Source: Geobacillus stearothermophilus ATCC 12980
GTDB taxonomy: Bacteria > Bacillota > Bacilli > Bacillales > Anoxybacillaceae
DNA: 64,000 nucleotides
Direction of reading: 5' to 3'
NCBI RefSeq assembly: GCF_030369615.1
Contig: NZ_CP128494.1
Coordinates: 1,131,001-1,195,000 of the forward strand
Positions 32,181 to 39,563 of the stretch are shown one piece after another; the stretch's first letter is position 1, and every line of letters starts with the position of its first letter. Below the pieces are notes generated by a model. That model was not told the origin of the DNA, made no database searches, and saw nothing but the letters and a program-made list of their open reading frames with translations. Made by a program: the position numbers and the translations under genes.

Positions 32181-32948
32181 TTAAAACGCCACCGCCATCA
32201 AGCTTAAGCTCCCATACTGGTACTCACGGAACAACACGCGCGGCGCCCCGCCGCGATCGCCGGCCCCGTAGGCGATCCAGTACGGCGCGAGATGCTCGGG
32301 CGTCGGCACAGCCTGCTTGGCGTACGGCGCCTTGTTCTCATACTCGAACACCTCTTCACTATGGGCGGCGGATCGGCTGAGAAGCCAATCATCAAATGCG
32401 ACGGCCCATTCGTCCGCCTCCGCATGCCCTTCCCAACGGAGCGCCATCAAATTGTGCACCGTCCCGCCGCTGCCGATGACCATCAATCCTTCGTCACGCA
32501 ATGGACGCAGCGCCTCACCAAGCTGGAACAATTGCTTCGGCGTCCACCACGGCACGACCGACGCCTGCACAACCGGAATATCCGCTTTCGGAAATAAGCG
32601 GTAGAGTAGCACCCACGAACCGTGATCCAACCCCCGGGTCCGATCGACGGCCACTTCCGCCACACCGCCTAGGCGCTCCCGCACGCGCTCCGCCCACTCG
32701 ACCGACCCGCGCGCCGGATACACCACTTCATACAACTCGCGCGGAAACCCGGAAAAATCATAAATCATGTCATACGTCCCCTCAACCACCGAAACCGTCG
32801 GTTGGCGCGTCATCCAATGGGCGGTAAAGACGACGACCGCCTGCGGGCGAATTCCTTCCCCGAGTTTGCCCAAAAGCGCCGTGTACGCATTGTCTTCGAT
32901 TGCCAACATCGGCGAACCGTGAGCGAGAAATAGGGTGGGGGGTCTCAT
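32181..32948 (-). CDS. LigB-family (4,5-DOPA-type) extradiol dioxygenase
   Basis: A 255-residue class III extradiol dioxygenase-like protein. Metal-binding histidines are visible in LAHGSPM, FTAHW, GLDHGSW and TVHNL, as in YgiD/DODA proteins. ATG 32948 follows GGGAGGAATGGAACG. Family members cleave catechols such as DOPA; the physiological substrate here is unknown. It is a single gene, with psuG converging on it. Confidence 0.88.
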   Translation of the reverse strand: MRPPTLFLAHGSPMLAIEDNAYTALLGKLGEGIRPQAVVVFTAHWMTRQPTVSVVEGTYDMIYDFSGFPRELYEVVYPARGSVEWAERVRERLGGVAEVAVDRTRGLDHGSWVLLYRLFPKADIPVVQASVVPWWTPKQLFQLGEALRPLRDEGLMVIGSGGTVHNLMALRWEGHAEADEWAVAFDDWLLSRSAAHSEEVFEYENKAPYAKQAVPTPEHLAPYWIAYGAGDRGGAPRVLFREYQYGSLSLMAVAF

Positions 32949-33007
32949 CGTTCCATTCCTCCCTTGAGTCATATTGACGGATCAACACTTTGCAGCCTGA
33001 TGCCGCC

Positions 33008-33151
33008 TTTAGAAAGCTGGTGAAAAATTTGTTTTTTGCTTGAACCGGTGGCAGTTCATCAGAAAGGGGGACAGATCTGACAAGGCTTCCCTAATTGAAA
33101 AAAATAATGGGGATGAGCTGCCTTTTTCATTCCTCGTCGGCCTTTCTAGAC
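33008..33151 (+). repeat. MITE-like palindromic element, copy 1
   Basis: About 145 bases bounded by imperfect inverted repeats (TTAGAAAGCTGGTGA and, reversed, TCTAGAAAGGCCGACG). It is similar in layout and in patches (GGTGAAAAA, CAAGGCTTCCCTA, TTTTTCA) to 54351-54495. There is no coding capacity. Confidence 0.45.
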
Positions 33152-33565
33152 GATTCGACGAAAAACGGTGTATGGGCCGCTTCCCTTGCCAATCCCCTTA
33201 CCCTTAGTGCAGTATAAGCATCCTTTGCCATTCTATGCACTTGCAAAACTTTTCCTTGTCCATTTAACCTTTTAAAACAGCAAAAAATCAGTTATAATAT
33301 ACCCGTCTGACACGCCATAAACGGTATGCATCAACAAACATGACTAGAGCCTGCCCCCAGTTCACTGGCAACCAAACAATGAACATATTCTCAAACTGGC
33401 CGCGCGTTTGATCGGTTGCACAGCGCCAAAGGCAAGGAGCGGTCTCGTTTCGATGTTTTTCCTCAAAAAACCAGGAACGGATCAAACAATCGGAATTCTC
33501 GACGTCTCGAGGGGATGGAGTCTCTCCCCTAGCCGTCCCAGCGCTTAGGTGTACATTCTTATCAT
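33152..33565. other. Non-coding stretch before the first tRNA-Arg
   Basis: No supportable gene. A TATAAT lies at about 33294-33299, but no gene follows closely. The short frames seen have no ribosome sites. Confidence 0.5.
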
Positions 33566-33638
33566 GGCCCCGTAGCTCAGTGGATAGAGCGTCGGTTTCC
33601 TAAACCGTGCGTCGGAGGTTCGAATCCTCTCGGGGCCG
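33566..33638 (+). tRNA. tRNA-Arg (anticodon CCU), copy 1
   Basis: A 73-base cloverleaf: acceptor GGCCCCG / CGGGGCC, D arm GCTC-AGTGGATA-GAGC, anticodon loop TTCCTAA (CCT at 34-36), T arm GGAGG-TTCGAAT-CCTCT, discriminator G. Position 27/43 is a T-T mismatch. No CCA is encoded (GTTCC follows). It is identical over 73 bases to 57055-57127. Confidence 0.95.
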
Positions 33639-33772
33639 TTCCAACGATCCGACTAGTTCGGATTAAAATTCTTAAACCCCTTGATACGACTGCGTTTGCA
33701 GTCATTTTCTATTTTTTGGAATCCGAAAAAATACGATAGAATTTGAAAAAATTTTGCACGAATTTTGCACGG

Positions 33773-33840
33773 CTATTTGGCATGATGCAGTTCCTCCATT
33801 GCCAGATCAACTTGGCGGAATCCTTTTTGCTTCATTCCCT
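33773..33840 (-). pseudogene. Tyrosine integrase C-terminal remnant (left)
   Basis: The last 20 codons read MKQKGFRQVDLAMEELHHAK and stop, matching the integrase remnant at 57263-57418. The rest of the gene is gone. The 130 bases between it and the tRNA also resemble those beside the right tRNA (AACCCCTTGATA, ACTGCGTTTG, and two TTTTGCAC-type repeats). Confidence 0.6.
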
Positions 33841-34095
33841 TCTATTCTAGAAACAGTCAAGTACCACTTTTGGCGAAGATCCAAAATGACATGTATAAGA
33901 TAAAACGGGTTTGGTGTATGCACATCGGATTTTGCACGATTTAGACGTCGAGATTAAATGGAACTCAAACACATAAATTCAGGATGAGTTCATACGATCA
34001 CGGTGGAGAAAATCGTCCAAAGCTATGGGAATATATAAAAAATGGTCGAGAGCGACCGACGATATTGGAATAAACGAAAGGGATAAGAGGCGGCA

Positions 34096-34194
34096 ATCAA
34101 AGACATCATTGTTACGCTTGCGGCTTTGGCGGCGCTAATCAAAAATGTCCTCGACATCCTAGACTGGTTCGACCGCCGCCGCAAGCGACAGTAA
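34096..34194 (+). other. Start-less hydrophobic mini-frame
   Basis: Thirty-two codons (IKDIIVTLAALAALIKNV, then LDILDWFDRRRKRQ) are preceded by AAGAGGCGG and an in-frame stop, but no ATG, GTG or TTG lies at the front; ATC or ATT would have to serve. The shape, a membrane helix with a basic tail, resembles phage-encoded small toxins or holin-like peptides. A neutral reading is a decayed small gene. Confidence 0.3.
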
Positions 34195-34270
34195 GCGGAC
34201 GAGGGGGTGGGGTTCTCCCCAACCTCACCCTCTCACAACTATTATATCCGTTCTTCCACACAAATTCCAT

Positions 34271-34453
34271 ATGAAATGGTTGAAAAAGACAGATGCAACA
34301 GACTGGTTTTTCCTTATGCTGTATCTCTCCTGGCTTAGTGAAATTGATTTTGATGACATGACGTTTTTAAGATGGATCACATTGGGATTAGGGATCGTCT
34401 GGATCGTGATCGTCGTCATCAAATACAAACTGAAATTCGAAGGGGATGAATGA
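34271..34453 (+). CDS. Small membrane protein
   Basis: A 60-residue protein with two hydrophobic segments (WFFLMLYLSWL and WITLGLGIVWIVIVVI) and a charged tail. The ribosome site is weak. It overlaps the following DNA-binding gene at ATGATG, which suggests an operon. No family recognised. Confidence 0.5.
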   Translation: MKWLKKTDATDWFFLMLYLSWLSEIDFDDMTFLRWITLGLGIVWIVIVVIKYKLKFEGDE

Positions 34454-34701
34454 TGGAGTATCATTTAAAAAATCGGAGAGAGGTAGAGGACTTCATTCGA
34501 AATGAAGTCCTCACGACTTCTGAAGTAGTTGAAATTCTTGGTGTCACACGTCAAAGAGTGAGTCAGATGATTGCGGGCGGCAAGTTAAATCCGATCAAAA
34601 AGCTACGCGGCGACAGTTTGTTTTTAAGAAGCGACATCGAGGAAAAGAAAAAAGAATTGGAGGCGTTGCGCAAGAAATACCGGCCGTATGATATGGAATG
34701 A
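34453..34701 (+). CDS. Helix-turn-helix DNA-binding protein (excisionase-like)
   Basis: An 82-residue protein with a MerR/excisionase-type HTH (LTTSEVVEILGVTRQRVSQM, residues 19-38), a wing-like GGKLNPIKKLRG segment and a helical charged tail. Starts at 34450 and 34453 are both possible; AAGGGG fits 34453 better. It lies at the left end of a tRNA-bounded island, where an excisionase or small regulator is usual. A terminator follows. Confidence 0.7.
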   Translation: MEYHLKNRREVEDFIRNEVLTTSEVVEILGVTRQRVSQMIAGGKLNPIKKLRGDSLFLRSDIEEKKKELEALRKKYRPYDME

Positions 34702-34707
34702 TGATTA

Positions 34708-34742
34708 CGAATCTCCACCTTTAGAGTGGGGATTTTTTTATT
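34708..34742 (+). terminator. Terminator after the HTH gene
   Basis: Stem ATCTCCAC / GTGGGGAT with a short loop followed by TTTTTTATTTT. Confidence 0.8.
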
Positions 34743-34823
34743 TTAATACAAAATTCGACAATCTTTTTGATCAAAATTGATTACTATTGAAATTAATGGA
34801 TAAAGCTTTGAAATGGGGGCTCA

Positions 34824-35993
34824 ATGATGTACGTTGTAGATGGGACTAGCAGAATCATCTATTATCCATCAAATTATACAAATTATCTATGGAGTGGGCA
34901 AACGCTGAAAAGAGGTGATCGAAATGATTATGTGAAGACATTGCAATCTTGGCTTTATAAAGCCGGATTTAATCCCGGGGGAATTGATGGAGTTTACGGA
35001 GCAAATACAGAGAAGGCTGTGAAGGAATTTCAGAAGAAGGTTGGAATCACGGCCGATGGAATTGCGGGGAAACAAACGTACCAAGCTCTACAAGAGTATG
35101 TGAGAACACAAACAACAGTGTCCCGATCAAACTCATCAGGTAGCGATGATCGTTGGACAGGTCAGACGCTTAGGGAAGGAGATCGGGGACAAGCCGTAAA
35201 AGATTTGCAGGCTAAGCTTCAACGATTGGGGTATAACGTCGGAGCTGTTGATGGTATTTACGGTAAACAAACAGCAGAGGCAGTGAAAAGCTTTCAAAAA
35301 GCGCATGGGTTGACAGCGGATGGCTTGGCGGGAAAAAGCACTTATCATGCTATCGAGCACGCCATGCAGCAAAAAATTTATTATAATCAAAAAACGATTG
35401 TTGAGAATAAGTATAAAGCATTGGAAAACAAGGTTCATTCTAAAGATTCTACATGGGAAGAAGTGGTGAAATCTTTAAAAGAAATTGCTAAATTAGGATT
35501 TGATTTCATCATTGGTGATGATATTAAAACTTTATTGGATGGCAATGCTAGTACAATAGATAAATTGATTGCTTCCCTAAGCTTTATTCCAGGTGGTAAA
35601 GTTGTAAATGAGGGTGTTAAACTGAGTAAAATGGGGAGTAAAGTATTGTTGAGGCTTGATTTGCAATTTTTTGCTAGAGAAGCAGTACATTCTGTTATTA
35701 GATCTTTACCGGAAAATCCTAAAGATTTATTGAAGAGGGGATGGCAGGATGTAACTGATCCAAGAATGAAAGCAAATACTAAAATGAGAGAATATAAAGA
35801 CCCTGTAACGGGTCTAAAAGTTAGATTTGACCCAGCAACGCCAGGAGCAAGTGGTTATGAAGGGAAAGATCATTATCATATATATAATCCTAATGCCACA
35901 GGAAAAAATGATATGTATTTGGACATAAATGGTAACCCGGTGGCAAAGGGATCAAAAGCTTCGCATATTGTGATTAATAGGGGGAAGAAATGA
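34824..35993 (+). CDS. Peptidoglycan-binding polymorphic toxin
   Basis: A 389-residue multidomain protein. Two PG_binding_1 domains (about residues 25-92, LKRGDRNDYVKTLQSWLYKA, and 110-175, LREGDRGQAVKDLQAKLQ) are followed by a pre-toxin-like hydrophobic segment (DFIIGDDIKTLLDGNAST to LSFIPGGKVV, about 232-270) and a C-terminal domain of about 85 residues with GLKVRFDPATPG, KDHYHIYNP and SHIVIN. This trafficking, pre-toxin, toxin order is that of polymorphic toxins; the toxin fold is not identified. No signal peptide is seen. Base composition is clearly more AT-rich than in the core genome. A likely immunity gene overlaps the stop. Confidence 0.7.
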   Translation: MMYVVDGTSRIIYYPSNYTNYLWSGQTLKRGDRNDYVKTLQSWLYKAGFNPGGIDGVYGANTEKAVKEFQKKVGITADGIAGKQTYQALQEYVRTQTTVSRSNSSGSDDRWTGQTLREGDRGQAVKDLQAKLQRLGYNVGAVDGIYGKQTAEAVKSFQKAHGLTADGLAGKSTYHAIEHAMQQKIYYNQKTIVENKYKALENKVHSKDSTWEEVVKSLKEIAKLGFDFIIGDDIKTLLDGNASTIDKLIASLSFIPGGKVVNEGVKLSKMGSKVLLRLDLQFFAREAVHSVIRSLPENPKDLLKRGWQDVTDPRMKANTKMREYKDPVTGLKVRFDPATPGASGYEGKDHYHIYNPNATGKNDMYLDINGNPVAKGSKASHIVINRGKK

Positions 35994-36337
35994 TGAGAAT
36001 ATCTGATTTTCTTAAAAGATATAATTTACATGGGAGTTTAATTAATAATGTGGAATATGATTCCACTACAAAAAGAGTATCTATTGAAACTGAGTTATGT
36101 AAATGGCAGCAATTTGATTATGACGAAACTAAAGATCCTGAAATGATTGAGGGATTCATTGTTTTTGAAGATGTAACATATTTTGAAACAGATTGCGTTA
36201 AAGACTTTGATGCTGATGAAATATTGGAAGCGGTGCTTATTTCCGAAACTCCATCGCTTGAAAAAGTTAAAATAGTAACCGATGGGGTGAACATCATCAT
36301 TATTGAGGCAGGGAATGTAGAGTGGCACTCACTTTGA
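35990..36337 (+). CDS. Putative immunity protein of the adjacent toxin
   Basis: A 115-residue acidic, soluble protein (MMRISDFLKRYNLHGSLINN; many D and E residues) with no known motif. Its ATG overlaps the toxin stop (ATGATGA), the classical toxin-immunity arrangement. It shares the AT-rich composition of the toxin gene. The immunity role is inferred from context only. Confidence 0.55.
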   Translation: MMRISDFLKRYNLHGSLINNVEYDSTTKRVSIETELCKWQQFDYDETKDPEMIEGFIVFEDVTYFETDCVKDFDADEILEAVLISETPSLEKVKIVTDGVNIIIIEAGNVEWHSL

Positions 36338-36573
36338 GTTCAATGCTTGAGGAAAAGAACATTAAAATGTATACAGCGCATACAGTTGTATCGAACGATA
36401 TTGCTTCATACAGTTTCGAGAAACAAAGGGAGGATGACATCACATATGAAGATGAACCGCCTCGCGAAATAAAGCTGGTGAAGGTGGATGGTACGTATGG
36501 AACGTATCGCGTCGAGGAGAAGATGAAGCCGAGTGATGTGGTGGGGTGTGCTTTGTTATCGTTTTACTTATAG
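36322..36573 (+). CDS. Hypothetical small protein
   Basis: Up to 83 residues; the start is unclear (GTG 36322 overlaps the previous gene; ATG 36343 or 36367 are alternatives). A run of charged residues (EDEPPREIKLVKVDGTYGTY) is followed by MKPSDVVGCALLSFYL. No family is recognised. It could be a second member of the toxin-immunity cassette or a fragment. Confidence 0.4.
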   Translation: MALTLSSMLEEKNIKMYTAHTVVSNDIASYSFEKQREDDITYEDEPPREIKLVKVDGTYGTYRVEEKMKPSDVVGCALLSFYL

Positions 36574-36589
36574 CTTATTTTAGCTAAAC

Positions 36590-36614
36590 AAAAGGCGGAT
36601 CTCTCCGCCTTTTC
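36590..36614 (+). terminator. Terminator after the toxin-immunity cassette
   Basis: Stem AAGGCGGA / TCCGCCTT with a 4-base loop followed by TTCG. Confidence 0.7.
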
Positions 36615-36723
36615 GCACGAGATAGCAACTCAAAAGAATTTTGCACAAATTTTGCACAACACAAAAGAATGTGTCGCTCAAACATTAAAATATCAATACT
36701 TTTCGGTAAATGGTTATTATCCT

Positions 36724-36930
36724 CTCGGGCCGCTAGTGAAAACCCTTGCGATGCGGGGGTTTTTTCTTTATCTCCCGCCATATTCGCCGCAGCTCACCCC
36801 GATCGAGCGTTTGCGGAAATGGCGGAAAGATCCTGTCATGGCGAATGTATTTCATAAAGAACGAAACGATATCATGCAAGCCTTTGATCGATGGCTTATA
36901 TCCATGAACATCCGGAGAAGGTGCTGCAGC
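36724..36930 (+). pseudogene. IS630-type transposase C-terminal fragment
   Basis: The frame reads LVKTLAMRGFFLYLPPYSPQ then LTPIERLRKWRKD, the PYSPxLxPIE motif of the IS630/Tc1 DDE domain, followed by a helical end (ERNDIMQAFDRWL). The N-terminal two thirds are missing. It abuts the ISBst12-like element. Confidence 0.65.
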
Positions 36931-36991
36931 GCTTGGGGGATGGGGCGTGATGAGAAGTCCACTCTTCATGTTGCATGTATATACATAAAAG

Positions 36992-38604
36992 GTAACTATT
37001 CAGCCACATCATAAAGTGAGCTGAATATTTTCTTCTTTCCTTGTCTATGATGTGAATATTGATAGACAAGGAGGTGAATCGCATGTTGACGGTACAACAA
37101 GCTGTATTTACAGTTGAGAGCTTAATCGGCAAAGTTCAACAACAAAAACAGCTCATTCATCAACTCATTCAAGAAAATGAACATTTGCGTCACGAAAACA
37201 AACAGCTACGCAAAGAAAATGAACAACTGAAGTACCGTGTTCAAGAGCTGGAAGCACGCACGAAAAAAAACAGCTCCAATAGCCATTTGCCCCCATCTTC
37301 TGACCGTTTTGAGAAAAAGCGTTCCTCCCGCGAGCCGTCTGGCAAAAAGCCTGGTGGGCAAGAGGGACATGAGGGGAAGACGCTCCGTCAAGTGGAACAT
37401 CCACATCATCGTGTCGTCCACCGTGTGCATACGTGTCAAGGATGTGGAGCTTCTTTGCGTGAAGTCAAACCGTTCAAAGTCGATATCCGTCAAGTGTTTG
37501 ATGTCCCTCCTGTGGCGATCGAGGTGACACAACATGAACGTGAAGTGAAATCGTGTCCACATTGTCGATGCGTGCAACAAGCCGAATTCCCATCCCATGT
37601 CACGAATCATGTGCAATACGGTCCACGGCTCACGGCGCTCGTTGTTTATTTACATCATATCCAATTGATCCCGTACAAGCGTTTAAGTGATACAATCGAA
37701 GCGTTATATCAACACTCGATTAGTACAGGAACCCTTGCCAATATGGTGAAACGAGGACGCGAAGCGCTGGAATCAAATATGGACATCATCGAAGACGCCT
37801 TACTTGAATCCAACATCCTGCATGTCGATGAAACGAGTTTGCGCATCAATGGGAAACTCGCATGGGTGCATGTCGCGTGTACATCGAGATATACATACTT
37901 GGCTCCTCACGCTTCTCGTGGAAAAAAAGCGACCGATGAGATCGGGATTCTTCCCCGATATGAAGGGACGATGATGCACGATGCGTTCGGTACGTATCCG
38001 AAATACACACATGCCACCCATGCCCTTTGTCATGCCCACCATTTGCGTGAGTTAAAAGGATTCATCGAACAGGGGCATACGTGGGCGATGCGCATGACCA
38101 CGTTTCTGTTAGCCGCCAAGCAAGCCGTCGAAGCCCATCACGGTGCACTTTCCGAAGAAGAAGCGAGACGGTGGGAACGAGTGTATGATCGCATCCTAGA
38201 AAGAGCACAACACCGATTAGAAACGATGACGCCTCTTCCGAAAAAAGCACTCGCTTTTGTTCGACGCCTTCAAAAACGAAAGGAAGAAGCGCTGCGTTTC
38301 TTACGTGAAGTACATGTTCCCTTTGACAACAACCAAGCCGAACGCGATCTTCGCATGGTTAAAGTCAAAGAGAACATTTCGGGTACATTTCGCGAAGAAA
38401 CATTCGCGCAGTCGTTTTGCATCGCAAGAAGCATCGTTTCCACACTGACGAAACACGAAAAAAACGTGTGGGATTCGTTATGTCTTCTGTTGGCAGGCGA
38501 AACGATCGATCGAGTTCTTTCCGCTACCTAGGGCATTTTCTATGACCGAAATGCCCTATTTGTGCTGGGCTTTTTTATACACTAGCACTGGGGTGAATAG
38601 TTAC
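36992..38604 (+). mobile_element. IS66-family element, ISBst12-like
   Basis: About 1613 bp bounded by imperfect inverted repeats of about 16 bp (GTAACTATTCAGCCAC left, TGGGGTGAATAGTTAC right). Size, single transposase gene and ends fit ISBst12 of G. stearothermophilus as I recall it. The 8-base flanks (CATAAAAG / ATATAAAG) are not identical, so no target duplication remains and one flank has been rearranged. Confidence 0.8.
37083..38531 (+). CDS. IS66-family transposase (ISBst12-like)
   Basis: A 482-residue DDE transposase. The parts are an N-terminal coiled coil (residues 10-65, Q/E/N/L heptads), a basic PPSSDRFEKKRSSREPSGKK linker, a zinc ribbon (CQGCG and CPHC), the DDE core (HVDETSLR, then a glutamate in the FDNNQAERDLRMVKVK segment) and a C-terminal domain. 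ATG 37083 follows AAGGAGGTGAATCGC. Single-ORF IS66 elements lack the tnpA/tnpB accessory genes. It looks intact. Confidence 0.92.
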   Translation: MLTVQQAVFTVESLIGKVQQQKQLIHQLIQENEHLRHENKQLRKENEQLKYRVQELEARTKKNSSNSHLPPSSDRFEKKRSSREPSGKKPGGQEGHEGKTLRQVEHPHHRVVHRVHTCQGCGASLREVKPFKVDIRQVFDVPPVAIEVTQHEREVKSCPHCRCVQQAEFPSHVTNHVQYGPRLTALVVYLHHIQLIPYKRLSDTIEALYQHSISTGTLANMVKRGREALESNMDIIEDALLESNILHVDETSLRINGKLAWVHVACTSRYTYLAPHASRGKKATDEIGILPRYEGTMMHDAFGTYPKYTHATHALCHAHHLRELKGFIEQGHTWAMRMTTFLLAAKQAVEAHHGALSEEEARRWERVYDRILERAQHRLETMTPLPKKALAFVRRLQKRKEEALRFLREVHVPFDNNQAERDLRMVKVKENISGTFREETFAQSFCIARSIVSTLTKHEKNVWDSLCLLLAGETIDRVLSAT

Positions 38605-38605
38605 A

Positions 38606-39560
38606 TATAAAGGTTGAACCTATCTGGGATGACGGGTACGAGGGATGTTGGACGTGGGATAAGTCAAAAGCTCTAGAAGATATTCACTTATTGGTTGCTA
38701 GAAAAACTAACAAGGGTAAATGGAAAATTTATAGAAAAAACTATGCTAATGGCGCGAAAAAAATGTTAAAAACAATTTTTTTAGATAAGTTATTCTATAC
38801 AGAAAAGGGACAGGCAGTATTTTCTTCCTTGTTCTCAACAAAATCTAAGTTGTTTCCATCACCTAAATCTGTAGATTTAATTGCTCAATTGCTTCTCACA
38901 GCTACTCAGAATGATGATATAGTTCTTGATTTCTTCTCCGGCTCCGCCACCACCGCCCACGCGGTAATGCAGTTAAACGCTGAAGACGGCAGCAATCGCA
39001 AGTTTATTATGGTGCAGCTGCCTGAGAAAACGGATGAAAAATCGGAGGCGTACAAAGCGGGGTATAAAAATATTTGTGAAATCGGCAAAGAACGCATCCG
39101 CCGCGCTGGTGAAAAGATCGTTGAGGAAACCGGAAAAACGGATTTGGATATCGGCTTTAAAGTGTTTAAGCTCGATTCTTCCAACGTGAAAGCGTGGGAT
39201 CCTGATTTCGAGAACTTGGAGCAAACCCTTTTCGATTTGCAGGATAACATTAAAGAAGACCGCACGAAAGAAGATTTGTTGTATGAGATTTTACTGAAAA
39301 TCGGCCTGCCGCTCACCACACCGATTGAAGAAATTGATTATAACGGCAAAACGATTTATAACGTTGCCTATGGTTCCGTGTTAGTATGTTTAGAAGATGA
39401 CATCGATTTGGATATCGTTCAGGAGATGATGAAATATCAATCCGAGCATATGCCGCCGAAAGTCATTTTCAAAGAGTCTGGCTTTATTAGCGACGCCGTG
39501 AAAACGAACGCGATTCAAACGTTGAAGAAGCACGGAATCACGGATGTTAGGAGTGTGTAA
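38606..39560 (+). pseudogene. Type III restriction-modification Mod subunit, 5'-truncated
   Basis: The frame opens right at the IS66 end and encodes about 317 residues of the C-terminal part of a type III (beta-class) methyltransferase: VEPIWDDGYEGCWTW, RKNYANGAKKM, the AdoMet motif I VLDFFSGSATTAHAVM, then IMVQLPE. The catalytic DPPY motif and the N-terminus, which precede motif I in this class, are missing, and no such sequence lies on the other side of the IS. The gene should be unable to methylate. Base composition shifts from AT-rich to GC-richer near 38930. Confidence 0.8.
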
Positions 39561-39563
39561 CCG

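Noticed and set aside
33286..33485. 65-codon minus-strand frame before the left tRNA
   Set aside because: No ribosome site, no motif, and AT-rich intergenic context.
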